From contig JBJKSJ010000227.1 in assembly GCA_046704085.1 (NCBI GenBank), positions 1 to 14,135 of the forward strand: DNA of 14,135 bases, in the 5' to 3' direction. Below are positions 7,081 to 13,910 of this stretch, one piece after another. The stretch is from DATBHW01 sp046704085. GTDB taxonomy: Bacteria; Chloroflexota; Ktedonobacteria; Ktedonobacterales; DATBGS01. Below the pieces are notes generated by a model, which did not search any database, had not been told where the DNA came from, and saw only the letters and a list, made by a program, of their open reading frames with translations. A program made the translations under genes and the position numbers. Positions within the stretch are counted from its first letter, which is position 1; each line of letters starts with the position of its first letter.

Positions 7081-8664
7081 ATGAAGACGCTGGCGCTTCC
7101 GCGCAGCCAGATGAATCAGCCAGGCAAATCACGCACGTCCAGCAGTTATGCCCGGCGGCGGCGCTTCTTTCTCGCCACCAGCGGCATCTTGCTCGTCGCC
7201 CTGGCGCTGGTCTGCCTGAACCAGTTTGGGGTCATCACCTTCCTCTGGTCCAGAACCACCTCCAGCCTGTCCATGACCACGATTACCGGCGTGATTGAGG
7301 ATGGGCAAACCGGACAGCCCATCGCCAATGCCCCCGTCACCGCGCGGATTTTCAGCTTTGCGACCCAGACCACCACCAACGCGCAAGGCCATTTTTCCCT
7401 GCGCGTGCCCAATTCCAGCCAGGTGATCGTCGCCATCCCCAACTATGACGCGCAGGCAATCAGCCCCGGCGCTGACCTGACCATCCGACTCGCGCCAGAC
7501 TCCAGCGAGACCGCCCGGCGCTTCATGGACGCCTTTATGCAGCAGAACATGGACCAGCTTTGGGGCATGCTCCATCCCGATGCGCAGGCAGACTGGTCCT
7601 CCGAGAGTGCCTACGCGAGCTTTCTCACCAGGAAGTTCGGCCCGTTACTGCGCGCCTCGTTCACCGTCGGCCAGCCAGAGCGAGTCGCCAACTGGATCGA
7701 TCCCGATACCACCCAGGTCTACAGCAGCGCCGTTGTCCTGCCTGTCTCTCTGACCCTCGGACCCAGCACGGGCGGCCTCACGCAGCCATCCGAGCAAGCC
7801 GTGATGAATGGCCTCTTCAACCATCTGGAGTTTGCCGAAGCGAAAAGCACCGGTCTCTGGCGCGTGCTGCTGGCCGGGCCGCTCGACCAGGAAGCGCCCA
7901 TCGTCGTGCCCGCCAAAGCGCCAGCCATCACCGCCAGAGTCCCCATTCTGATGTATCATCACGTCTCTGCCAAACCGACCAAAAACATCCTGGACTACTC
8001 GCTGACGGTCAAAACACCCGACTTTGCCGCCCAGATGGACTACCTGGCAAAGAACGACTACCACCCCATCACACTCAACGACATCTTAAATAACCTGTAT
8101 TACGGGATGGCGCTCCCCGCGCATCCGATCTGTATCACCTTCGACGACGGCTATGAGGATAACTACACTGATGCCTTCCCCATCCTTCAGCAGCATCACT
8201 TTGTCGCCGAGATCAACATCATCACCGGCATGATCGGTGGACGCTACCTGACCTGGAACCAGATTCGTCAGATGAACGCAGCAGGCATCGAGATTGGCTC
8301 ACACACCATCCACCACCTGAGCCTGGCAACCGCTTTTGTACAAACCGCCGTGACAGAATTGCTTGGCTCCCAACAAACCCTGGAGCAGCAACTGAATCAT
8401 CCCATCCAGTTCTTCTGCTACCCCTCCGGCGAGCCGTTCCATAACGGCACCATCCAGCGTCGCCAATTCATCACAGGCCAGCTCTACCAGGATGGCTACG
8501 TAGGCGCGCTGCTCGACCCAGGAGTAGAGTCGGCCATCCAGAATCCCCAGCAGCCCTACCAACTCCCGCGTATCCGTGTCGCGGGCGGCGAGATGTTGGC
8601 GATCTTTATCCAGAAGCTGAAAATTGAGGGCGTTGGGCCAGTGGACAACGGGCCAGGTGCGTGA
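7081..8664 (+). CDS. Membrane-anchored polysaccharide deacetylase with N-terminal accessory domains
   Basis: This 527-residue protein is predicted to act outside the cytoplasmic membrane, removing N-acetyl (or similar) groups from a cell-envelope or extracellular glycan. Order of parts: basic N-terminus with ARRRR (24-28); one hydrophobic anchor (about 29-56); a carboxypeptidase-regulatory-like beta-sandwich (about 66-138, with GVIEDGQTGQPIANAPV and TNAQGHFSLRVP); an NTF2/SnoaL-like region (about 141-266, FMDAFMQQNMDQLWGMLHPD); and a NodB/CE4 catalytic domain (about 286-515). The catalytic domain has PILMYHHV (288-295), metal and base residues in TFDDGYED (353-360), HTIHH (408-412), and FCYPSGEP (445-452) as the third motif. 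It thus resembles PgaB/IcaB-type enzymes more than classical chitin deacetylases. The ATG at 7081 follows GGAG by 7 bases. The accessory-domain assignments are from pattern only. Confidence 0.88.
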   Translation: MKTLALPRSQMNQPGKSRTSSSYARRRRFFLATSGILLVALALVCLNQFGVITFLWSRTTSSLSMTTITGVIEDGQTGQPIANAPVTARIFSFATQTTTNAQGHFSLRVPNSSQVIVAIPNYDAQAISPGADLTIRLAPDSSETARRFMDAFMQQNMDQLWGMLHPDAQADWSSESAYASFLTRKFGPLLRASFTVGQPERVANWIDPDTTQVYSSAVVLPVSLTLGPSTGGLTQPSEQAVMNGLFNHLEFAEAKSTGLWRVLLAGPLDQEAPIVVPAKAPAITARVPILMYHHVSAKPTKNILDYSLTVKTPDFAAQMDYLAKNDYHPITLNDILNNLYYGMALPAHPICITFDDGYEDNYTDAFPILQQHHFVAEINIITGMIGGRYLTWNQIRQMNAAGIEIGSHTIHHLSLATAFVQTAVTELLGSQQTLEQQLNHPIQFFCYPSGEPFHNGTIQRRQFITGQLYQDGYVGALLDPGVESAIQNPQQPYQLPRIRVAGGEMLAIFIQKLKIEGVGPVDNGPGA

Positions 8665-8720
8665 GACTTCGCGCCGCCTGCGCGCCCACGAGCGATTATA
8701 CCTCAGCCCAGACACGGCGC

Positions 8721-8763
8721 GGCCCGGCGGACTTAGCGCGCTTAGCGCCTTTTTCGCCGGGCC
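8721..8763. terminator. Nested stem-loop between convergent genes, probable terminator
   Basis: GGCCCGGCG (8721-8729) pairs perfectly with CGCCGGGCC (8755-8763). Inside it, GGCG (8726-8729) can instead pair with CGCC (8746-8749), followed directly by a T-run (8750-8754) that would end plus-strand transcription from the deacetylase gene. The interior also holds two copies of CTTAGCGC. It sits between the deacetylase stop (8664) and the fabH stop (8784), so it may serve both strands, but only the plus strand has the T-run. Confidence 0.55.
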
Positions 8764-8783
8764 AATAACCGTTGTGAGTAGAT

Positions 8784-9830
8784 TCAGTGGCTGTTGGCCG
8801 CCGCATTCGCGCGCGGCGCAGCAACCAGCATCTTTTCGGGGATCGCAGCGGTCCAGGTCATCGCCGCCGCGCCCCAGGTGAGGCCGCCGCCAAACGCCGC
8901 AAAGACGACCTTCGCGCCCGGCCAGACCTTGCCCTGCTCAATCGCCTCGCACAGCGCAATAGGGATCGACGCCGCCGAGGTATTGCCGTAGCGATCAATG
9001 TTGAGAAAAACCTTTTCGATAGGCAGACCCAGCCGCTTCGCCGTCGCCTCGATAATGCGCTGATTGGCCTGGTGCGGCAGGAAGAGATCGATCTCATCGG
9101 GCGTGATGCCCGCCTCGCCGATCACTTTATCAGTTGCGGCGTCCATCGCGCGGGTGGCAAATTTGAAGACTTCCGCCCCCATCATCTTGATGCAGTGCTG
9201 CCCCTGATTGAGGTTTTCTACCGTAATCGGCTCGGCGCTGCCGCCAGTGGGCACGTAGAGCAGCTCCGGGCGCGCGCCATCGGACCCCAGCGTGAAGGAG
9301 TGAAAGCCGCCGGGCGTCTCGCTGGCGCTGACCACCGCCGCGCCAGCGCCATCGCCAAACAGCACGCAGGTAGCGCGGTCGGTATAATCGACATACATCG
9401 AGAGCTTTTCCACGCCAATCACCAGCACATGCTTTGCAGCGCCGCTGCTGGCGAACTGGTGCGCAATCGAAAGGGCATAGAGGAAGCCGCTGCACGCGGC
9501 CTCGATGTCAAACGCGCCGCAGGATGCTCCAAGCTGCGCCTGCACAATGCAGCCCACGCTGGGGAAGTGATAATCAGGGCAGACTGTCGCCACGATAATC
9601 ATGCCCAGGTCTTTGCCCTCGATCCCGGCCACCTTCAGTGCCTCGCGCGCAGCCACCAGGCCCATCGTCGAGGCCGTTTCTTCTGGCCCGGCAATGCGTC
9701 GCTCACGAATGCCCGTGCGCGAAACGATCCACTCATCCGAAGTCTCGACCATCTTCTCCAGATCGGCATTAGAGAGGACTCTGGCAGGCACATACTTGCC
9801 CCAGCCGGTGATTGTGCTGTAACCGCTCAT
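8784..9830 (-). CDS. fabH: 3-oxoacyl-ACP synthase III
   Basis: FabH condenses an acyl-CoA primer with malonyl-ACP to start type II fatty-acid synthesis; its primer choice sets straight- versus branched-chain lipids. The 348-residue protein has the thiolase-fold triad: EAACSGFLYAL (C113), PHQANQRI (H253) and YGNTSAASIP (N283). Other family motifs are ETSDEWIVSRTGIRERRI (29-46), CPDYHFPSVGC (84-94), FGDGAGAAVV (158-167) and the C-terminal FGGGLTWGA (313-321). A tail of about 20 Ala-rich residues goes beyond the usual end. The start at 9830 is supported by GGAAGGAG six bases upstream; the frame is open to 9953, but the ATGs there lack an SD. No other fab gene is in the window. It lies downstream of trpA in the same direction, with a 274-base gap holding its own promoter. 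Confidence 0.95.
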   Translation of the reverse strand: MSGYSTITGWGKYVPARVLSNADLEKMVETSDEWIVSRTGIRERRIAGPEETASTMGLVAAREALKVAGIEGKDLGMIIVATVCPDYHFPSVGCIVQAQLGASCGAFDIEAACSGFLYALSIAHQFASSGAAKHVLVIGVEKLSMYVDYTDRATCVLFGDGAGAAVVSASETPGGFHSFTLGSDGARPELLYVPTGGSAEPITVENLNQGQHCIKMMGAEVFKFATRAMDAATDKVIGEAGITPDEIDLFLPHQANQRIIEATAKRLGLPIEKVFLNIDRYGNTSAASIPIALCEAIEQGKVWPGAKVVFAAFGGGLTWGAAAMTWTAAIPEKMLVAAPRANAAANSH

Positions 9831-9863
9831 GTCGCTCCTTCCGTCTCTGGCAGCGACTGCTGC

Positions 9864-9890
9864 TGGCGCTGCCAAATCCTTGGAGCGCCA
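9864..9890 (-). promoter_or_regulatory. Stem-loop in the fabH 5' leader
   Basis: On the minus strand TGGCGCT-CCAA-loop GGAT-TTGG-C-AGCGCCA forms an 11-bp stem with one bulged base. It lies about 33 bases before the fabH ATG and upstream of the SD, with no T-run, so it is not a terminator. Its role in RNA stability or translation control is speculative. Confidence 0.4.
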
Positions 9891-10039
9891 GGCTGCCCTG
9901 AAGACGCCTCTTTTGATTGCAGACCATGAGGGTGAAGCAGGCCCGTCCATCATTGAAAAAATGAGGAGTAAATAAGAGCAGCGCCACCGCGGTGTAGCGA
10001 CAAAGAAGCGTCGGCTGTTTCCCCCTGGCCCTTACCCTA

Positions 10040-10048
10040 ATTGTAACA
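10040..10048 (-). promoter_or_regulatory. Extended -10 promoter upstream of fabH
   Basis: The minus strand reads TATGTTACAAT, a TGN extension joined to TACAAT, with the same layout as the rdgB element. It predicts a leader of about 200 bases before fabH. The -35 region is poor. Confidence 0.45.
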
Positions 10049-10104
10049 TAACGCGAGCGATAAAGCGAGCGCAGAAGGGAGCAAATTCGCCAACTGCGCA
10101 CGTT

Positions 10105-10986
10105 TCAGCGCGCCGCAGCGGCGCGCAGCGTCTCGAAATAACGCACCGTCTCTGCAACGCCCTGACCTCGCGGCGCGTGGTCGAGCGTATCAATCAGCTT
10201 GCTGGCGATCACCGCTCCGTCGGCCAGCGCGGCCAGCGCGGCCACATGCGCGGGCGTGGCAATGCCAAAGCCCACCGCCAGGGGCAGCCGGATGTATTCC
10301 CGCACGCGCGCCAGAAAGCCGGGCAGGTGCGCGGGCAGGTCACTGCGCGCGCCGGTCACGCCGCTCAGCGAGACGCAGTAGACAAAGCCGCTGTTCTGCC
10401 GGTGTGCCGCCTCCGCCACGCGCGCCAGCCGCTCCAGCGTGCTGGTCGGCGTCACCAGGAAGATCAGGCACATTCCCGCGCGATTGGCCGAGGCCAGCAG
10501 CGGCTCGGCCTCTTCCGGCGGCAGGTCAGGCACGATCAGCCCGGAGACGCCCGCCAGCGACGCCGCCTCGCAAAAATGCTCCGGTCCGAAGGCCAGAATA
10601 GGATTATAGTACCCCATCACCACCAGCGGCGTGGCGACCTGGCTGTGCAGCTTTTCCGCCAATTCCAGCACCCCGACGGGCGTCATGCCACCCTGCAACG
10701 CCATCTGCCCGGCGTGCTGGATCGTCGCGCCATCCGCCAGCGGGTCCGAAAAAGGCACTCCCAACTCCAGCACGTCCGCGCCCGCGTGCGCCAGCCCCAA
10801 CGCCAGCGCCTCGCTGGCCGCCAGATCGGGGTAGCCCGCCATTACATACGGAATCAGACAGATTCGCCCTTCCGCCTTTGCCCGCGCAAACGCCCGATCA
10901 ATCCCCTCCGCAAGAGGCAGGCTGGTTTGCGCCGAAGCGCCGATGCTGGCATCACCCGGAACTACGCTCATTTCATCGTATGCCAT
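10105..10986 (-). CDS. trpA: Tryptophan synthase alpha subunit
   Basis: TrpA cleaves indole-3-glycerol phosphate to indole and glyceraldehyde 3-phosphate and channels indole to TrpB. From the chosen start the protein has 293 residues. Catalytic Glu and Asp are in VLELGVPFSDPLADG (E74, D85), with further family motifs PYVMAGYPD (46-54), MGYYNPI (124-130), GLIVPDLPPEEA (149-160) and the phosphate-binding end VGFGIATPAHV (238-248). About 25 residues precede the usual N-terminus (SLPLAEGIDRAF), a slight extension. The start is uncertain. ATG 10986 lies two bases after the cupin stop. ATG 10998 would overlap the cupin gene, and its AGGA sits directly against the ATG, too close for an SD; ATG 10971 is a third option. 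It is third in the trpB-cupin-trpA unit. Confidence 0.93.
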   Translation of the reverse strand: MAYDEMSVVPGDASIGASAQTSLPLAEGIDRAFARAKAEGRICLIPYVMAGYPDLAASEALALGLAHAGADVLELGVPFSDPLADGATIQHAGQMALQGGMTPVGVLELAEKLHSQVATPLVVMGYYNPILAFGPEHFCEAASLAGVSGLIVPDLPPEEAEPLLASANRAGMCLIFLVTPTSTLERLARVAEAAHRQNSGFVYCVSLSGVTGARSDLPAHLPGFLARVREYIRLPLAVGFGIATPAHVAALAALADGAVIASKLIDTLDHAPRGQGVAETVRYFETLRAAAAR

Positions 10987-10988
10987 AC

Positions 10989-11351
10989 TTACACCCATTC
11001 CTCGCTCGTCACTGTTCGCTCGTTCTGCACATTGCCCGTATTGAGCGTCGTCTTTGGCTCCAGCAGCAGGACATGCGCCTCCTCGCCGGCAACCGGCAAA
11101 TGCTCAACCCCTTTGGGGATAATCACCAACTCGCCTGCATCCAGATGAATCTCCTGATCGCGCAGCTTGATCAGCAAATGCCCCTTCACTACCAGAAACA
11201 ACTCATCCTCTGCCTCGTGCCGATGCCAGACAAACTCACCCTTGAGCTTCACGAGTTTGATATATTGCCCGTTCAGTTCGCCCGCAATCTTCGGACTCCA
11301 ATACTCCTGGAAGCGGCCAAGCTTCTGCGCCAGATTCACCTTCTCGATCAT
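10989..11351 (-). CDS. Small single-domain cupin located between trpB and trpA
   Basis: A 120-residue protein with one cupin beta-barrel. Motif 1 is GEFVWHRHEAEDELFLVVKG (38-57), giving metal ligands H43, H45 and E50. Motif 2 is GELVIIPKGVEHLPV (73-87), giving H84. So a bound divalent metal is likely, but no reaction can be inferred. The C-terminal HVLLLEPKTTLNTGNV (93-108) is, as far as I recall, typical of a widespread group of uncharacterised short cupins. The ATG at 11351 is chosen for its AGGAA SD five bases upstream; the frame extends ten residues further to 11381 without an SD. It lies 52 bases after trpB and two bases before trpA, so it is co-transcribed with tryptophan synthase. Whether it acts in that pathway is unknown. 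Confidence 0.85.
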   Translation of the reverse strand: MIEKVNLAQKLGRFQEYWSPKIAGELNGQYIKLVKLKGEFVWHRHEAEDELFLVVKGHLLIKLRDQEIHLDAGELVIIPKGVEHLPVAGEEAHVLLLEPKTTLNTGNVQNERTVTSEEWV

Positions 11352-11403
11352 TGTTTCCTGCTTTCTTTCTCCCGCGCACATGTGGATGAGGCGCCATCGG
11401 CTG

Positions 11404-12648
11404 CTACAGCGTCACGCCCAGCGCGCCAGCCACCGTGCCCATATCTTTGTCGCCGCGCCCGGACAGATTGATCACCATCACCTCGCCCGCGTGCAACTGG
11501 CCCTCCTCGGCCATCTGGAGGGCGTAGGCCACCGCGTGCGCCGACTCCAGCGCCGGGATGATCCCCTCCATCTGGCTCAGCGCCTGAAGACCGCGCAGCG
11601 CCGCCGCGTCATCCACCGAGACATATGTGGCTCGGCCCGTCTCTTTGAGATAGCTATGCTCCGGCCCAACGCCGGGATAATCCAGCCCGGCAGAGATGCT
11701 GTGCGTCTCCTTCACCTGCCCAGCGGCGTCCTGCAAGAGATAGCTCATCGCGCCGTGCAGCACGCCTACGCGCCCGCCAACGAGCGAGGCCGCGTGTTCG
11801 CCGGTAGCGATGCCCTTACCCCCCGCCTCCACACCGATCAAGCGCACCTCCGCGTCGCCCGCAAAGGGATAGAACATCCCAATCGCGTTGCTGCCACCGC
11901 CCACGCACGCCAGCACTGAGCTTGGCAGCTGACCCTCGGCGACCAGGATTTGCTCGCGCGTCTCCGCGCCAATCACCGACTGGAAATCGCGCACGATGCG
12001 CGGATAGGGATGCGGGCCAACCGCCGATCCGATCAGATAATGCGTCGTCTCGACGTTCGTCACCCAGTCACGAATCGCCTCGTTGATCGCGTCTTTCAGC
12101 GTCTTGCTGCCGGAGGTCACGCTGCGCACCTCCGCGCCCAGCAGCTTCATGCGGAAGACGTTCAGCGACTGGCGGTGAATATCCTCCTCGCCCCTATAGA
12201 CAATGCACTCCAGCCCCAGCATCGCGCAGACCGTCGCCGTCGCCACGCCATGCTGCCCCGCGCCTGTCTCGGCGATGATGCGCCGCTTGCCCATGCGTTC
12301 AGCGAGCAGCCCCTGCCCAAGCGCGTTATTGATCTTGTGCGCCCCCGTATGTGCCAGGTCTTCGCGCTTGAGATAGACCGCAATGCCCAGCTTCTCCGAG
12401 AGCCGTTCGGCGCGATAGAGCGGCGTGGGTCGCCCCACATACGTCTTCAACAGCCCGGCCATCTGCTCGTGAAAGCGCGGGTCCGCCTGCATCGCTGCAT
12501 ACGCCTGCTCCAGTTCGCCGAGCGCGGCCATCAGGCTTTCGGGCACATAGCGTCCGCCAAACGGCCCGAAGCGCCCGCGCTCATCGGGATAGACGCCGTG
12601 TTGATAGGCCAGTGGGTTCACCATCTGCCCAGGATTCATCGTTTGCAT
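11404..12648 (-). CDS. trpB: Tryptophan synthase beta subunit
   Basis: TrpB joins indole from TrpA with L-serine to make L-tryptophan, using pyridoxal phosphate. The 414-residue protein is of the classical TrpB1 type: GRFGPFGGRYVPE (25-37), Schiff-base lysine in HTGAHKINNALGQG (K105), ETGAGQHGVATA with the catalytic Glu (E127), the phosphate-binding GGGSNAIG (250-257), LDYPGVGPEHS (322-332) and NLSGRGDKD (394-402). The start at 12648 follows GAAGGAGG by about 10 bases. ATG 12639 is an alternative, while the open frame up to 12705 would overlap the acetyltransferase gene. It sits 46 bases downstream of that gene. No trpE, D, C or F is in the window, and no tryptophan leader peptide is recognisable in the short gap. 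Confidence 0.96.
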   Translation of the reverse strand: MQTMNPGQMVNPLAYQHGVYPDERGRFGPFGGRYVPESLMAALGELEQAYAAMQADPRFHEQMAGLLKTYVGRPTPLYRAERLSEKLGIAVYLKREDLAHTGAHKINNALGQGLLAERMGKRRIIAETGAGQHGVATATVCAMLGLECIVYRGEEDIHRQSLNVFRMKLLGAEVRSVTSGSKTLKDAINEAIRDWVTNVETTHYLIGSAVGPHPYPRIVRDFQSVIGAETREQILVAEGQLPSSVLACVGGGSNAIGMFYPFAGDAEVRLIGVEAGGKGIATGEHAASLVGGRVGVLHGAMSYLLQDAAGQVKETHSISAGLDYPGVGPEHSYLKETGRATYVSVDDAAALRGLQALSQMEGIIPALESAHAVAYALQMAEEGQLHAGEVMVINLSGRGDKDMGTVAGALGVTL

Positions 12649-12694
12649 TGGCCTGTGGCCTCCTTCTCTGTTCAGGGCAGTAACAATCAGCCAG

Positions 12695-13135
12695 CTAACG
12701 CTCATAGATACGCGGGAACACGCGCTCCATCAGTCGCTCGGCTGTTTCTGCCCGCTTGAACCCGACTTTTTCATACAGCCCGTGCGCATCGCGGGTGAAG
12801 AGCGTCCAGCGCCTCAATCCCTGCAACTGGGGGTGCGCAACCATACATTCCATCAGCCACAGGCCCAGCCCCTGCCCGCGAAACGCCTTCAGCACAAATA
12901 CGTCACCAACATAGGCAAACGTCGCAAAGTCGGTAATCACGCGTGCAAAGCCAGCCTGCTGCTCACCGCGATAGGCCCCAAACACCAGCGAATGCTCGAT
13001 GGAATTTTGCACCACCTCCAGAGGAATACCCGCCGCCCAGTATGAGGCGGTCAAAAAGCCATGTACCACCACAAGATCAACGCGCCTTTTATCGGTGCTG
13101 ACCGTGTATTCTCCACGCTGCCATTCATGGACCAT
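12695..13135 (-). CDS. GNAT-family N-acetyltransferase
   Basis: A 146-residue GNAT-fold enzyme that should transfer acetyl from acetyl-CoA to an amine; the acceptor is unknown. The CoA-binding signature is DVFVLKAFRGQGLGLWLMEC (78-97, RGQGLG pyrophosphate loop). It is followed by the strand-helix ending RRWTLFTRDAHGLYEKVGF (108-126) with the conserved Tyr near the end. Earlier conserved-looking parts are SYWAAGIPLE (31-40) and FARVITDFATFAYVGDVF (63-80). The ATG at 13135 has AAGG about 8 bases upstream. The frame runs back to 13321, but that part is arginine-rich shadow of the overlapping gene. It is probably in the same transcript as the B3/4 protein upstream (49-base gap) and trpB downstream. 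Confidence 0.9.
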   Translation of the reverse strand: MVHEWQRGEYTVSTDKRRVDLVVVHGFLTASYWAAGIPLEVVQNSIEHSLVFGAYRGEQQAGFARVITDFATFAYVGDVFVLKAFRGQGLGLWLMECMVAHPQLQGLRRWTLFTRDAHGLYEKVGFKRAETAERLMERVFPRIYER

Positions 13136-13184
13136 CGCAAGACCTTTCTTATTACGCCGACCTGTCGCCAGTCGTCGGTAGGAT

Positions 13185-13892
13185 CTAGCGCGCGAGCGCC
13201 GGATGCGCGGCATCCAGCACGGCAGAAGTAAACTGTCCGCCCGCGTATGTCTCCAACAATGCCAGCAGATCAGCCAGCGCCGCCTGCACATCGACGCGCG
13301 CCTGGGCATGATGCCCCTCAACCGTAATCAGCGCCCTGGTCGTCTCCGCCTGCGCCGCGCTCTCTTCGCTCTGGCGCCAGCACCAGCGGCGCGCAATCAC
13401 CAGCTTTGTCTCGTCCGAAAAGACCACCTCGCCCGGCGCTGGATGATCTTCTGCGCTTTCGCCCAGCGTCGTATAGCGTTCCGAGCCATCGGCAAAATGC
13501 ACCGTCACAGCGCCCTGCAACGCCCGCGTATCGAAGACTGCGACGGGCAGCGCGTAGCGAATGCTGACCAGATTCCCCAGGTCCACCAGCGTAATGATGC
13601 TGGGAATGTCGCCTTTCTTGGTCAGCCGCCGCAGCAGCGCCTCGGCGGCTCTTCGGTACTGCGTCGGGTCCAGCCCGAAGCCGCGAAACGCCCCGCGCCA
13701 GGCTGCCAGCGACGGAATCTGGCTGAGCGGCGTTTCGCCAATCCGCCGCAAGGCCGCCTGCTGCTCCGCCAGAAACGCCGCGCGCAGTGCCTCTGGCGTG
13801 GGGCCATTCGTCATCCCCTCGGCCAGTATCACGCCGCCCACCACGTTGGGGTAGCGCGCCACAATGTCGGGATGATATTGGAAGGTAGTCAT
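13185..13892 (-). CDS. Free-standing B3/B4 (tRNA-editing-like) domain protein
   Basis: A 235-residue protein matching the B3/B4 domain found in the phenylalanyl-tRNA synthetase beta subunit, where that domain hydrolyses mischarged Tyr-tRNA. Recognisable parts are LTKKGDIPSIITLVDLGNLV (90-109), SIRYALPVAVFDTRAL (110-125, D121), the strand region around GAVTVHFADGSERY (127-140), and APGEVVFSDETKLVIARRWC (152-171) with the following WRQSEES. No synthetase core or tRNA anticodon-binding part is present, so it is a stand-alone protein that may edit mischarged tRNA or bind free amino acids; its real substrate is unknown. The ATG at 13892 has only a weak, distant purine tract as SD (AGAAAGAAG). It follows the glycosylase-like gene by 18 bases. 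Confidence 0.85.
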   Translation of the reverse strand: MTTFQYHPDIVARYPNVVGGVILAEGMTNGPTPEALRAAFLAEQQAALRRIGETPLSQIPSLAAWRGAFRGFGLDPTQYRRAAEALLRRLTKKGDIPSIITLVDLGNLVSIRYALPVAVFDTRALQGAVTVHFADGSERYTTLGESAEDHPAPGEVVFSDETKLVIARRWCWRQSEESAAQAETTRALITVEGHHAQARVDVQAALADLLALLETYAGGQFTSAVLDAAHPALAR

Positions 13893-13910
13893 GGGCGCGA
13901 GTTCTTCTTT

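Noticed and set aside
8787..9929. 380-residue plus-strand open frame antisense to fabH
   Set aside because: Low-complexity Arg/His/Gln-rich translation opposite a gene with an intact catalytic triad; a shadow.
9831..10030. T-box riboswitch in the fabH leader, suggested by GGTGG and CCGCG fragments
   Set aside because: The conserved AGGGTGGNACCGCG sequence is absent, there is no terminator/antiterminator pair with a T-run, and the gene is not an amino acid gene.
9769..10101. 110-residue minus-strand open frame in the trpA-fabH gap
   Set aside because: No SD, it crosses the predicted fabH promoter and the true fabH start, and it has no protein-like motif.
10177..11148. 323-residue plus-strand open frame antisense to trpA and the cupin gene
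   Set aside because: Shadow of recognised genes; no SD and no recognisable domain.
12649..12694. Tryptophan attenuator or leader peptide before trpB
   Set aside because: The gap is only 46 bases, with no run of Trp codons and no terminator stem.
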